The notes under the pieces were generated by a model. The model was given only the letters and a program-made list of their open reading frames with translations, was not told the DNA's origin and made no database searches. Shown in pieces: positions 41,410 through 52,534 of a stretch of DNA of 64,000 nt (the stretch's first letter is position 1; every line of letters starts with the position of its first letter). Location of the stretch: the NCBI GenBank assembly GCA_944472155.2, contig OX235277.1, forward strand, positions 40,812,758 through 40,876,757. Reading direction: 5' to 3'. The stretch comes from Trichobilharzia szidati (Eukaryota > Platyhelminthes > Trematoda > Strigeidida > Schistosomatidae). Both the position numbers and the translations under genes were made by a program.

Positions 41410-42215
41410 ATGTATAAGAATAAAACTTGTGCACTGCTGCTTTATTTAGAATCCTACGTAGGGTCTCAGATGTCCCCTCTTTATATGGTATGACTGTATA
41501 TGACTTATATTCTCTCTTATTTATGTTATCGTTACTAGTTTCACAATTCTTTTTAGCAGGAATTAGGGTGGCATCAAAACCAACAAACTCATTCAGGGAC
41601 AAGCTCTGTAGGTCAAAGGACCCTGTAGGTTTACCCAATTACAAAAATAAAAAAATTTACAAAATACCTTGCAATGACTGTGAGTGTGGTCGACTGCATA
41701 TGTCAAACTAGTAGTTCAGGGGTAGTCAGATTGTCAGAACATAAGAATTTAGCTAAGGTAAGAATGGTTGATCCCACCCGCGAAAATAAGTAATTTGGAG
41801 AGAAGCTCAGCAATTGAATGGTTGACCGCACGAAGATAAGTAACTTACAAAAAGATCACCAACTGCACTGCATGCAGTAACACACAAGCACACAATAGGG
41901 TGGGAGAGGGTTAAAATTCTAAATAGTAATCTAGGTAAGTGGAGAGGGAGGTTGATTACTGAATCCTGGTTCATCAAATCTACACCCAACCCATGCAATA
42001 GAAATGATTCATCACTCATACCCGAGATATGGAAAATAATACTACCAATCAAATCAAGTGAAAATCAAGTGAAAAACAATGGAACTATATAAATGAATTT
42101 AGGAAGTCGTGTGATTAACTTGATATGATTATGAGCAATAAATTGTGCTCGAAACGTCATCAGTAAATATTACTGTATAACACTGTGAGACTTTATCAAA
42201 ACAAAATATACCCAT
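41410..42215 (+). mobile_element. PLE endonuclease to 3' tail
   Basis: Starts in the linker (IPYKEGTSETL is readable in reverse at 41520-41430, so the first 150 bp are inverted). It continues forward from about 41570 with SFRDKLCRSKDPVG, KIPCNDCECGRLHMSN (degraded GIY-YIG), a WRGRLITESWFIKST block, and the terminal block ending near 42215. Confidence 0.65.
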
Positions 42216-43040
42216 AATGGAACAACCAAATATATCTGCGATTGTACAGCTATGAAAAAGAATTCGCCGAAAAGAGACTCTTCTCTGAACTATTGATCTT
42301 CTGCCTATCAATGGTCGATTGGGGATTTTTCATGAATTTTAGATTGTATCACTTAACATCTGACGCTGATATTTCATGAATTATACTACTCATTTCTCGC
42401 CTAGTCAAATAGTTTGAATGACTGACAACATAACTGACAAAATGGCTTACCAATAACTTACCGCACATGAAATGAATATCGCTTTGAGCGGCACTTCAAT
42501 TATCTCTGATAATACTTTTTTTTCTCTCACAAAAATAACAATCTTTCGATTTTATGGTCCGATATTCTCTAAACATAAGTAAGTATTACCATTTGAAACT
42601 GTAATAGTTTCTTTCCAAAGTCACAAATCAGAATCATACTGGTAAAAACAGAATTTCTCTTTTTATGCATTCAGACATTTGCGAAAGCAAATTAGCGGCA
42701 AATTAAAAACGAAAAAAAACACGTCAGCTCTTTAAGAAAAATTATCTTTCGATATTTGTTAAGCTTCATTTGGCACTGGATGTAACGATGATTCTAATGA
42801 GTCGATTTTTAAAATGAATTCTGATTTATTTGAGTGGCGTTATGTCTCATTGAAAAGAATGTCGAATTTTTGACTGCAAAATAAGGATAAGAATAATAAT
42901 GATAATGATGCAGAGATTTCAGTTTAGTTTCTTGCATAACATTTTCTCTCCACCGAGGATAGTCATTTATATCAGCAATCTAAATTACATTATATGGCTC
43001 AGTGCTCTCCAGTCTGAAGAATAAAGTAGTCCTCATATAT
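42216..43040. other. Unassigned AT-rich stretch
   Basis: No gene or repeat that I recognise. Confidence 0.3.
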
Positions 43041-43044
43041 ATAA

Positions 43045-43530
43045 GCATACAACTTGGGCACTGTGCTAGAGTACAACTCTGTTATGGATAAAACTTCATT
43101 TTGATAAAGTCACACAAAGGTGTTATACAGTAATATTCACTGAAGACCACATTTCGAGCACAATCTATTACTACTGCTCATAATCATATCAAAGCATTAC
43201 TCACTCACACAACTTTCGTGCTTCATTCATATACATGAGTAAAATCGATGATTAGACATTTGAATAAAATCACTATAAGATGAGAAAGTACATTCGGAAA
43301 TAATAATATTAGTGTTACCAACAAAATACAATCAGATGGGAAATAAGATCTTTCTCTAGTTAAATAAATAAATAAATAACTTGTTAGAATATTATAAAGT
43401 ATGTGAAATGAATTGAATACATTTTAAGATTATTTATTCCCCTCCTCTGATTTGACTGGTGGTAATAATATCTTCCATACATACCTCTGGTATTTGCGTT
43501 GAGTCACTTCTGTTGCATGTGTTAGGTAAA
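43045..43530 (-). mobile_element. PLE 3' end, reverse copy
   Basis: From 'acttgggcactgtgctagag' through the tail to the segment translating as EDIITTSQIR in reverse. It is inverted relative to 43780-44690. Confidence 0.65.
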
Positions 43531-44690
43531 CTGCACACTAGAGTTTACAAAAAGGCGACACATTCTGTTAATGGATGTTTAGACTTTAATTCACCTCATT
43601 TGTTATTTTTCTGTGAAGGGAGGCTTAGTAAGGTGTTTAACGAACCGAGCAGTAGCAATAAGTAGTACAAAAAAGACCTAAATGATGAAATAAAACAGGT
43701 GGAAGAGGCGTTGGTGTTAAATAACTAACTATCCTATAAAATTCATTAGGAATATCAAAAAAGGTCAAAAGCAAAATAAAAAATAATGGGGAAACTAATA
43801 ATGATAACACAAATAAGTGAGAATATAAGTCATCTACAGTTATACCATATACAAAGGGGACATCTGAAGCCCTACGTGGGATTCTTAAGAAAGCAGGAAT
43901 TATGGTGGCATTCAAGACTACAAACTCACTCACTCAGTGACAAACTCTGTAGGTTAAAGGACTCAGTTGACCCAACTAGACAAAATAATACAATTCACAA
44001 AATACCTTCCAATGACTGTGAGTTAGGTCAACTACATAGGTCAAACTGGCAGGTCAGGGGTAATCAGATTGTCAGGACATAAGAATTTAGCTGAGGTTAG
44101 AATCGTTGATCCCACGAAGATAAGTAATTTAGAAAAAAGCTCAGCAATTGCACTACATGCATTAACACACAACCACACAATAGGGTGGGAGAGGGTTAAG
44201 ATTCTAAGAAGTAATCTATGTACGTGGAGAGAGAGATTGATTACTGAGTCCTTGTTCATCGAATCTACACCCAACACATGCAACAGAAATGACTCAATGC
44301 AAATACCAGAGATATGTATGGAAGATATTATTACCACCAGTCAAATCAGAGGAGGATAATAAATAATGTTAAAATGTATTCAATTCACATTATAACATTC
44401 TAATAAGTTATTTATTTATTTTACTGTGAAAACATCTTATTTCCCATCTGATTGTATTTGATTGACAACGCTAATATTATTATTTCCGAATGTACTTTCA
44501 CATTTTATTCAAATGTCTAATCATCAATTTTTACTCATGTATATAAATGAAGCAAGAAAATTGTGTGAGTACCTTGATATGATTATGAGCAACAGTGATT
44601 TGTGCTCGAAAGGTGGTCATCACTTAACATTACTGTATAACACTGTGTGATTTATCAAAATAAAATCTTATGCATAATGGAATAAAGTAA
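43530..44690 (+). mobile_element. PLE endonuclease to 3' tail
   Basis: Readable pieces are GHLKPYVGFLRKQELWWHSR, then LCRLKDSVD, IHKIPSNDCELGQLHRSN (degraded GIY-YIG), SGHKNLAEVRIVDPTKISN, WRERLITESLFIESTPNTCN, then the untranslated region and the terminal block at 44570-44690. Stops and frameshifts throughout. Confidence 0.7.
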
Positions 44691-44837
44691 TCCCTTGTGT
44701 TAATTTCTTCCATCTCCGAGAAATGCACAGCCCAGTAGGTTGAAAACCAATTAAAAATGTGTATGTATGTGTGAGTACATTTCGCCATGGAACGACATAA
44801 CTAAGGGAGTAAAATAATCAGGAATAGATAAAATTTA

Positions 44838-45239
44838 GTTACAGGATTTCATCATGAGCTGATATCGGTTAGAGAACCATTGGAAAACCATCAGGAAGTA
44901 CTGGACAACTATTTCAGCCTAGTTTGGGACTCTTCATCAGTACGCACCCACCGCCAGAGTCCAAACTAAGTACCTTCTGGTTACAAGACTAGCGAGCTCG
45001 TAGACCATTCAGCCACTGGGACCCACGATGCATCGGCCAGCCCATGAATCCTAACTTCTGCCAATTCACGACATAGCGCAAACACAATCCACTATCACCA
45101 GTGTCGAGTATTTGTCCTCACACCGGACCTGCTGTACCGTACCGGTCGCGACTTCCCACCAGAACCCAGGTAACTAACTACCTACCTGAATAGGGCCAGT
45201 CGCTAGTGAGCATCTTATCGATATTCAATTATTGGTTTG
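44838..45239 (-). repeat. Family A hammerhead repeat, full unit plus start of a second
   Basis: A complete unit in reverse, with tail, ribozyme (C3 is A), tRNA part and long head. It continues past the head ('agtgagcatc') into 'attcaattattggtttg', which is the tail start of a neighbouring unit, so the copy comes from a head-to-tail multimer. Confidence 0.8.
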
Positions 45240-45589
45240 AAGATAAAATTTGATTCATTGTGTCAGATGGAAATTCTGATTGCCTAGCGATTAAACACAT
45301 GGATTTCAATTTCTTTCTGAATGCATCACTTCGCCTTTAATCACTGAATGGTGGCAACCTGAACTTTATTCGTTTCAAAAGATTTTAATGGCATAGATTG
45401 CATCACGGCTATTTAATAAATGACAAGCGGTCACACTAATAAGAGTTTTCGTGCCTTTCAGTAAAAAGTTTTTTGGAACGCGCTCAGACACGTAGTTAGA
45501 AATCCTTCTTTCTGTTTGACTCATGTGCTTTGTCATGTATGTGTAAACTGGTACAAGCAGTTGGAGGTAATATGAATGGAGGGACTCGT

Positions 45590-46460
45590 CAAACTTAGAT
45601 TATCTCAGTGACCAATTCATTCGTTAAATTGGTACCAACGTAGCGGGTAGATATGTTCGTTTCAGGTTGATATTTGGTCCTTCCAGAAACGACATCTGTT
45701 TTGAATTCAAGGTTGAGGTAGACCAACTTCTCGTTAGCTGTAATTAATACTGAATTTAAATTTGTTAATCTGTTTTGATTCATGAGGAATATTCGAGGAT
45801 ATCAACTGTCGCGTAAACAATTTCTCAATGATGGCGAGTTCATGATTAACTTTTACTTTCGAAAAAAGTTTTTCAGTGAGGTGATTTGTCAAGGGAAATA
45901 CTTGCTTGGAAACTGTCTAGCTCAGAGAAATCAGTAAAATTTAAATCGTCCAACAAAACTACAAATCTCCTCTATGAACATCATCACCGTGATCGTTATC
46001 ATTATGTCAAACAGTGGTATTTTGACATCAACATCGGTAGTGATTTGAGGAAAACTACAAGTCCGTCAGTAACTTCCGATTGAAACCACTTTAAAAGCCG
46101 TTGATGAGAAGGCAAAGAATAGTGAAATATATTTCGTTAGCTGGTAAGCCGGTTTCAACCCAGCCACGACCCAGGTCCACATTCAACTTATTACATATCA
46201 GCTAATTCAAGACAGTTGCTGATAGTCTGACCGTTTGATAACAATAATAATAAACGGAAACTCCATGTTTATACACTTAGGGGACAAAAGGACGGCGCAG
46301 AAAATATTCTTTTCGATTACGTCATTATTATTAGATTCATTATTAGGTTCTCATTAGGTTCTGCAGTGATGTATGTGCAAAATGTTTAAAGAGTAAGTTT
46401 TCTGACAACATTAATGTCAAGCTGTTAGAAATCAATATAATTACAGTTCATACTGGAAAG
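45590..46460 (-). mobile_element. LTR-type element, left copy of an inverted pair
   Basis: It matches 50290-52720 in reverse across several blocks: the LTR-like part (46260-46450), 'gacggtcagactatcagc'-type leader (46200-46250), 'gggtcgtg.ctgggttgaaac' (46150-46180), and coding-like pieces such as VYLNLEFKTDVVSGRTKYQP (45595-45783). The repeat is diverged and lacks protease or RT motifs. Confidence 0.5.
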
Positions 46461-46469
46461 AACAAAAGA

Positions 46470-46625
46470 TACTGTGGATGTAGAACTCCGCCAGCCATGA
46501 AAGGCGAATCATGGGAAGTCATCATCATCATCGAACAAAGTATAGAATGATAGTCAAACCACTACTTCAACTTCCTTAACCTTGAAAAGGCTTTCAGCAG
46601 CTTTGACAGAGAAGTATTCCGGAAA
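46470..46625 (+). mobile_element. RTE RT fragment
   Basis: A broken frame shows IIIIEQS and then LEKAFSSFDREVF, equivalent to the FEKAFDSVDREV motif A region at 47550. Confidence 0.6.
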
Positions 46626-47364
46626 CCCCCAAGGCACTGTACTCTCTCCACTTCTCTTTTCTTTCTTTCTACATGACTTACCATCTTCAAATGACATTAA
46701 TTTTGTTAAATATGCTGACGATCTGACCGTATCTTTGCCTGTCAAGTGTCAAAGTGACTGCTCCAAACTAAATGGCTTTTTATCAGAAATCAGCCAGTGG
46801 TCCAAGGAAAACAGTCTCACCCTAAATCCCTCTAAATGTCAAACAGTCAATTTCAGCTTTAGGCTTAAATTTGACCTGAACAACATGGTTAGCACTCACG
46901 AGGTGTGCAACATAGATGTCACTGAAATAGAAACCAAGTCGGAAATGAAATACCTAGGCCTCATTCTATCTGCTTATCTCTCCTGGTCGTCTCATATCTT
47001 GACGATTTCTAAGGAAATATTCCGTCTTATTTTCTACATCAAGAAGTTAAGACATTCTGGAATAACTCAACCCTTACTCTTACGATTCGTTAACTCTCGC
47101 ATTCCACCTATTATTCTCTATTGTTTTGCCGTAGTTTTTCCCGGGATACTGAAGAAAGACTATAACATATTACGCAGGATGTTAAAGGTTGTCAGCAGGG
47201 TAAGCAATGTGCCACTTAACCAGCTTGTTAATATTTTGGTTGACAGGCACATGGACTCATGCGAAAAATGGGCCAAATCCATTTTATCTAACTCACACCA
47301 TCCTCTTCACTCACAACTATCCACATGTATCTCATCAGGCAGGACCAGAAGCCTACATAGATAA
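46582..47364 (+). mobile_element. CR1/jockey-like LINE reverse transcriptase fragment
   Basis: A 260-codon open frame. The first dozen codons belong to the preceding RTE piece. From about 46620 it reads NPQGTVLSPLLFSFFLHDLP (motif B), FVKYADDLTVSLPV with the catalytic ADD box (about 46709-46717), LTLNPSKCQTVNF, MKYLGLILSAYLSWSSH, and a C terminus with CEKWAKSILSNSHHPLHSQL and SGRTRSLHR before the stop at 47362. This is the RT palm-to-end part of a LINE unlike the RTE copies. The absence of stops suggests a fairly recent copy. Confidence 0.8.
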
Positions 47365-48673
47365 ATATATGCTCGCACTAGCAAGTAGCCGCATCATCCT
47401 GGAAAGGATCAAACAAGCCCTGGATGAAAAACTTCGACCGGAACAAGCTGGATTCAGGAGAAACAAGTCATGTATTGATCAAATCGCCACATGACAGATC
47501 ATCATTGAACAAGTTTGGAATGGCAGTCACCTCTCTATCACAACTTCATCGACTTTGAAAAGGCCTTCGACAGCGTCGATCGAGAGGTGATTTGCCAACT
47601 ATTTCGCTACTACGGGGTGCCGCCGACAATTATACATCTCATCCAACAGTTGTATGACAACGCTGCATGCCAAGTAATCCACGACGGGAAGCTCACGGAA
47701 TCCTTCGAAGTGAAGACAGGAGTAAGACAGGGTTGCCTACTATCGCCAATGATTTTCCTGATTGCAGTAGACTGGATAGTGCGACAAACAGCGGTCAATG
47801 AGGAAACAGGCATAAAATGGACTCACACAAAAACTTGGAGGATCTGGACTTCGCCGATGATATATGTCTGATTTCCCACAAACTGGAAGATATGCAAGTG
47901 AAAAGTAACAAGTTGGCAGAAGAAGCATCAAAGATAGGACTCCAGGTGAACATAGAGAAAACGGAGGTGATGAAGATTCCTGGGCAACACCAACAACAGC
48001 AACAACAACAGAAAACAATCAGCATTAATGGGAGGAACCTGAAAGAAACAACCTCCTTTACCTACCTGGGAAGCATCGTTTCAACTACAGGCGGAACTGA
48101 CGAGGATATCAAAGCAAGAATCGGAAAAGCAAGACAAGCTTTCACTACTCTCAAGTCTGTGTGGAGGTCAACAGCACTCAGCATCAAAAATAAGATCCGG
48201 ATTTTCAACTCCAATGTGAAGTCAGTGCTACTATACGGATCAGAGACTTGGCGCGTCATAAAGAGCATTTCAAACAAACTACAGACCTTCATTAACAGCT
48301 GTCTTCGCTCAATACTCAAGATCAGATGGCCGGCCAGAAAAGATCAGCGACAGAGATCTCTGGGAGCGAACCAACCCAGCAGGAACCGATTGTGAAACAA
48401 ATAGGCAGGAAGAAATGGAGATGGATTGGCCATACTCTGAGGAAACCATCAAGTGACATCACTAGACAAGCCATCGCTCGAGTGGAACCCAAAAGGGAAG
48501 CGGCGAGTTGATCGTCAGTGCAAGGGTGACCTGGAGGAGATCATGTGAAGAAGAATTGGAAGCGTATGGGCAGACTTGGAGCCAGGTGAAAACTCTAGCA
48601 GAGAACCGAACGCAATGGAGACACATGGCTGAAGCCCTATGTTCCTCTAGGAACTAAAGGAAATAATAATAAA
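47365..48673 (+). mobile_element. RTE/SR2-like LINE, RT to 3' end
   Basis: Consecutive frames give SRIILERIKQALDEKLRPEQ and AGFRRNKSCIDQIAT (47380-47492, then a stop), FEKAFDSVDREVICQLFRYY (motif A), VKTGVRQGCLLSPMIFLIAV (motif B), and after a frameshift LEDLDFADDICLISHKLEDM (ADD box about 47850). Then come YLGSIVSTTGGTDEDIKARI, RIFNSNVKSVLLYGSETWRV and RWPARKDQRQR. After another frameshift there is [15 protein letters not shown] and a 3' end with 'cctatgttcctctaggaact' and an AATAAT tail. It is the most complete RTE copy but carries at least three frame breaks. Confidence 0.85.
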
Positions 48674-49129
48674 CTAGCAAGTACAAAACTCAACCATACC
48701 CTACTTAGCTCGTGTTCTGTGCGATAAAGAAAGCATTAGGCGTGACACCTATAATTCATTAAATAGTCAGTAGTACAACTGGATCTCGTCTTTCCAACTC
48801 ATATCATTTATAGGTACAACATTTTCTTTCTTTCTTTTCCTTTTCTCTCTCTCTTTTTTCCGTTATGTGCTGCTTTGTTTCTTTCTCCCGCTTACGCCAG
48901 TAAATATGACATCACCTACTTTTCTAACACCTTCAAACACTGTTCAACTTTGGCTTCGCTACTGACATGCCAATGTGTTGTTGTAATAATGAACTGAGAT
49001 TTCCTTAATCTATGTAGAATTCTATTTATTGATAATATACTAACTGGATGCAATACTGTAGTAAAAATGCTGAGAATTCCATTCTGTATCACAAGTACTG
49101 TTTTGGAATAAAGCAAATTATTATTCTCG
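48674..49129. other. Unassigned stretch
   Basis: T-rich runs (48820-48860) and no gene recognised. Confidence 0.3.
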
Positions 49130-49585
49130 GCAGCTTTGACAAAAGAAGTGATCCGAAAGCTACTTCAACACGACGCAGTGTAGTGCCTCAAATCTTTATC
49201 AACGTCATTCAACAGCTGGCTGCATGACAATGCCTGTCACGTGTCAGGTGATCCATGACGCGAAACTGAGTGAGGCGTTCAAAGTAAATACTGGAGTAAG
49301 ACAAGATTACCTGCCTATTATCATCAATGATATTCTTAAGTCGAAGTGGTCTGGTTTATGTGTCAGACTGTGAGGAGTGATAAGACAGGAATAAACTAGA
49401 CCGATAAGAAGACTGTAGAAGATCTGGATTTCGCCAGTGATTTACATTTATCACACAGACTGAAAGACTTGCTGTCAGGCGACAGACAAACAAACTGGCT
49501 GTAGAAGCAATCAGCAAAGACAGGAATGCAGGTGAACGTAGAGAAGACGGAGGTGATGAAGATAACCAACTAACCGCCACCAACC
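49130..49585 (+). mobile_element. RTE RT fragment, decayed
   Basis: 'gtgatccatgacgcgaaact' (VIHDAKL), 'actggagtaagacaagatta' (TGVRQD), 'gaagatctggatttcgccag' (EDLDFAS), then 'gtgaacgtagagaagacgga' (VNVEKTE). The catalytic Asp residues are lost. Confidence 0.65.
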
Positions 49586-49604
49586 GCAACAGCAACAACA
49601 ATAT

Positions 49605-49861
49605 ATATATATATGTACAATGTTTAGAGAGTGAATGTTATTGACAACATTATTGTCGAGTTGTTAGGAATCAATACAAGTGCCGTTCAAAAGTGCATTT
49701 AAAGCTGATAATGCGTATAAGAAACTGAGTGAAACAGTTAAAAGGGTAGAATAGTAAGATAGTTAAAACAATAATCTGTAAATTGCTTAAAGTGAAGTGG
49801 AAACGGACAGGCGTTTTTACAATTAAGTAACGATATTCAAGATAAAGGAGGCAAATCTACA
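49605..49861 (-). repeat. LTR-like repeat, inverted to 50290-50550
   Basis: The whole segment ('gtacaatgtttagagagtga' to 'attcaagataaaggaggcaa') reappears in reverse complement at 50290-50545 with few differences, forming arms of about 255 bp around a spacer of about 430 bp. Confidence 0.8.
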
Positions 49862-50065
49862 AATTTCTTTTGAATATATAGGCGAGCCTACTTCAGATGG
49901 ATTCTAATGGCTTCAGTCATAAACAGAAGATGGGTTGTGAATCCACCTGAAGAAGCTGAACATATATGTTCAGAATTAATTCATAAAGCCACTTTCCTTA
50001 CATTGAACATTATGAATTGGTTGTGAAAGTCAGGGGATTTCACCACCCCGCCTAATTCTATTCTA
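49862..50065 (+). mobile_element. Probable PLE C-terminal fragment
   Basis: The broken frame NPPEEAEHICSELIHKATFL is PLE-like in position and composition (a terminal 'LKK.N..IYSEKI' type region). Weak. Confidence 0.3.
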
Positions 50066-50134
50066 TTGATCTTAAAAATTAGACATTATTTTTAAAAAAA
50101 CATCAGTGTTGTCGAAGTCATTTATTCTTTAAAT

Positions 50135-50300
50135 ATTGTATTGCACCTACTAGGGTTCGAACCCAGCACCTTCGGGTTACAAGGCTATCGAGCTCGTAAA
50201 CCGTTAAGCCACTGGAAGCCAATCCAGTGGCCAGTCCATGAATTCCAACTTTTGCCAATTCACTATATATCACAAACACTAGCCAGTGTCATCTGTAGAT
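50135..50300 (-). repeat. Family A repeat, tRNA part and head
   Basis: 'agggttcgaacccagcacct' (B-box side), 'cgttaagccactgg' (A-box side), and the head to 'actagccagtgtcatc'. The ribozyme part is absent. Confidence 0.7.
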
Positions 50301-51340
50301 TTACTTCCTTTATCTTGAATATTTTTACTGAATTGTAAAAACGCCTGACCATTTCCACTTCACTCTAAGCAATTTACAGATTATTGTTTTTACATTTTAC
50401 TATTCTACCCTTTCAACTGTTTCACTCAGTTACTTATACGCATTATCAGCTTTAAATGCACTTTTGAACGGCACTTGTATTGATTCCTAACAACTCGACA
50501 ATAATGTTGTCAATAACATTCACTCTCTAAACATTGTACATAAATATATATATATCAGTGTAGAGCCTAACAGGAAAGTTATCGGAATGAACATTCTCTG
50601 CGCCATCTTTTCGCCTCCTAAATGTATAAATAGAGAGTTTTCCTTTATTAATATTATCAAATATGCGTTGGTGGCACAAGGGTCCGGGGTCCCATCGCCT
50701 GCCCACGCACTCCTTTGCCTCGCTAACCCAATGATAAGACTGGTAGAGAGGGAAGGTTGGACATGAGGCTTGCTAGCAACCCCATCCCATGAAAATAAAC
50801 ACCACTGCTACCGAAACTTCAAAAGAGCTCTAGCTTGAAGCCCTATATCCCACTGAGAACGTAAAGGAATAAAAAAATTACTATCAAACGGTCAGACTAT
50901 CAGCAATTGTCTTGAATTAGCTGATATGTAATAAGTTGAATGTGGACTTGGGTCGTGCCTGGGTTGAAACTGTCTTGCCAGCTAACTAAGTATATTTCAA
51001 TGTTCTTCGTCTTGTCATCACCAACTTTTAAAACAATTTCAATCAAAAGTTATTGATGGAATTGTAGTTTTCCTAAAATCAGTACTCAGTCGATGCGTAG
51101 ATTATTTGATTTTATATCAGAATACTACTGTTTGAGTTTGTCATGATGACGAGTATAGTGATGACTTTGAAGCTCAGGTGGATGATTTCGCATTTTTCAC
51201 TGAGTTGTCTGAAGTGTTTAAAGCTTTCACATAATTATTGTCCCTGATTTGATAAACTAGTGTTATGAAGAACTTTGTTCGAAAGATAATGATAATGATA
51301 AACTCGCCATTATTGTAAAATATTTACGGAAACCTGTATA
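50290..51340 (+). mobile_element. LTR-type element, right copy (5' LTR and leader)
   Basis: The LTR-like block includes a TATA-type promoter sequence (gtataaatagagag at about 50624). It is interrupted by a family B SINE (50662-50878) and continues with 'acggtcagactatcagcaat' and 'ttgggtcgtgcctgggttga', which could contain a primer-binding site. The downstream part to 51340 aligns with 46080-45820 in reverse. No intact protein. Confidence 0.5.
50655..50888 (+). repeat. Family B SINE inserted in the LTR, 7-bp duplication
   Basis: The tRNA-like head has lost its middle (A box joined near the B box: 'tggcacaagggtccggggtc'), followed by the usual body and end. The exact repeat TATCAAA flanks it (50655-50661 and 50882-50888). 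The left copy of the element at 46250 lacks this SINE, confirming an insertion. Confidence 0.75.
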
Positions 51341-52350
51341 TCTTCAATCATTTATTTTTAAATACAACATATTAACAAATATAAATTCAATATTGTATAA
51401 GGTTGACAAAGAAATTCATCCTGCAAGAAACTGTTCAGCCAGAACGCGAAAGACAAGCTATCGCATTGGGCCACTTCAGCGTGCATATACGATTTTACTT
51501 GCTCTTGCGGAGCTGAGCACATCGGCCGTACCATGCGCCAACTTGAAAAACGCTCTCGTGAACACTATCTAGCCTGGCTAGTTAAAGGAGAACGAAAACG
51601 GGTATTTAGTTCAGTGACAGAACATCTGGTCAATTCAGGACATTCAGCGCCATTCGAAAAATCCTTCAAAATAATATACAAGATTCGATCAAACCTATCA
51701 AAGGGAGTAAAATTAAGACATCTGGGCATAACCGAGGCACTAGCTATCAAAAAGCTCATATCCACGCTATGTATCCAAAAGAAATACGTTCAACCCTTGT
51801 CTCTGCCGTGGCCATCATAAACAAGTAATTCTTCTAATAGTGACTATCCCATTGACTTCCTTATCCAAACTTCCTGTTTATTCATGTTATTTGAAGTTTT
51901 TCTTAATCCCTATTTACACTATCATATGTTCATATCCGAACTTCCTGTCTATTTTGTCATTTTATTATTTCTACATATTTAATCCCTGATTGAATAAACA
52001 ATTATTCGTCACATTAGTTATGATCCCACTAGATTTTTTATCCAAATATCCTGTCTATTTTTCTTATTTCTATATTTCTAACCCCTAATTGCACAATATG
52101 TCGATTCTCTCAGTAATTATGATGCTACTTTGTCTGAGCTTTATCCGTCCCCCTGTTTATTATGGCATTTTAATTCCTAATTGTAATTCTATTAATCCGA
52201 CCCTTGGCCAGAAATTATTCTGGAACTTTCCTACCCATTTATTATAAATACACGAATGTACAGCCTGGTTAATGATTTCGTCGAAGAGAAATTTTTCTTC
52301 GCTGCAACTATCCTTTTATTCCCTATGATCAAATGTGTATATTCCGAAGT
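51341..52350 (+). mobile_element. PLE endonuclease, C terminus and 3' untranslated end
   Basis: From about 51440 the translation reads DKLSHWATSACIYDFTCSCG, AEHIGRTMRQLEKRSREHYL (GIY-YIG type with HIGRT), FSSVTEHLVNSGHSAPFEKS, FKIIYKIRSNLSKGVKLRHL and GITEALAIKKL, ending at the stop 51818-51820. A 500-bp T-rich untranslated region ends in the terminal block near 52330. The C-terminal frame is open from 51533, so this endonuclease end is one of the best preserved. Confidence 0.8.
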
Positions 52351-52351
52351 T

Positions 52352-52530
52352 GTTTTTTTATTCCTTCACTTTCCCAGTGGAACATAGGGCTTCAAGCTAG
52401 AGGCTTGAAGTTTCTGTAGCAGTGTTTATTTTTACAGGACGGGATTGCTAGCCTTATGCCACCTTTACTCTTTACCAGCTTTATTTCTGGCTTAGCGAGG
52501 TAAAGGAGTGCGTCGGCCGGGTTCGAACCA
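52352..52530 (-). repeat. tRNA-derived SINE, family B, 5'-truncated head
   Basis: 'ccagtggaacatagggcttc' to 'cgaggtaaaggagtgcgtcg'. The tRNA-like head is mostly lost. Confidence 0.75.
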
Positions 52531-52534
52531 ACAT

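Noticed and set aside
42151..42170. CTGATGACGTTTC on the reverse strand of PLE tails as a hammerhead core
   Set aside because: The heptamer is present, but no GAAA box and no pairing helices follow on that strand. It is the complement of the possible GAA-ACGT-C-ATCAG segment on the other strand.
47740..48319. Minus-strand frames rich in Cys and Ser
   Set aside because: They are antisense shadows of the RTE coding region on the plus strand.
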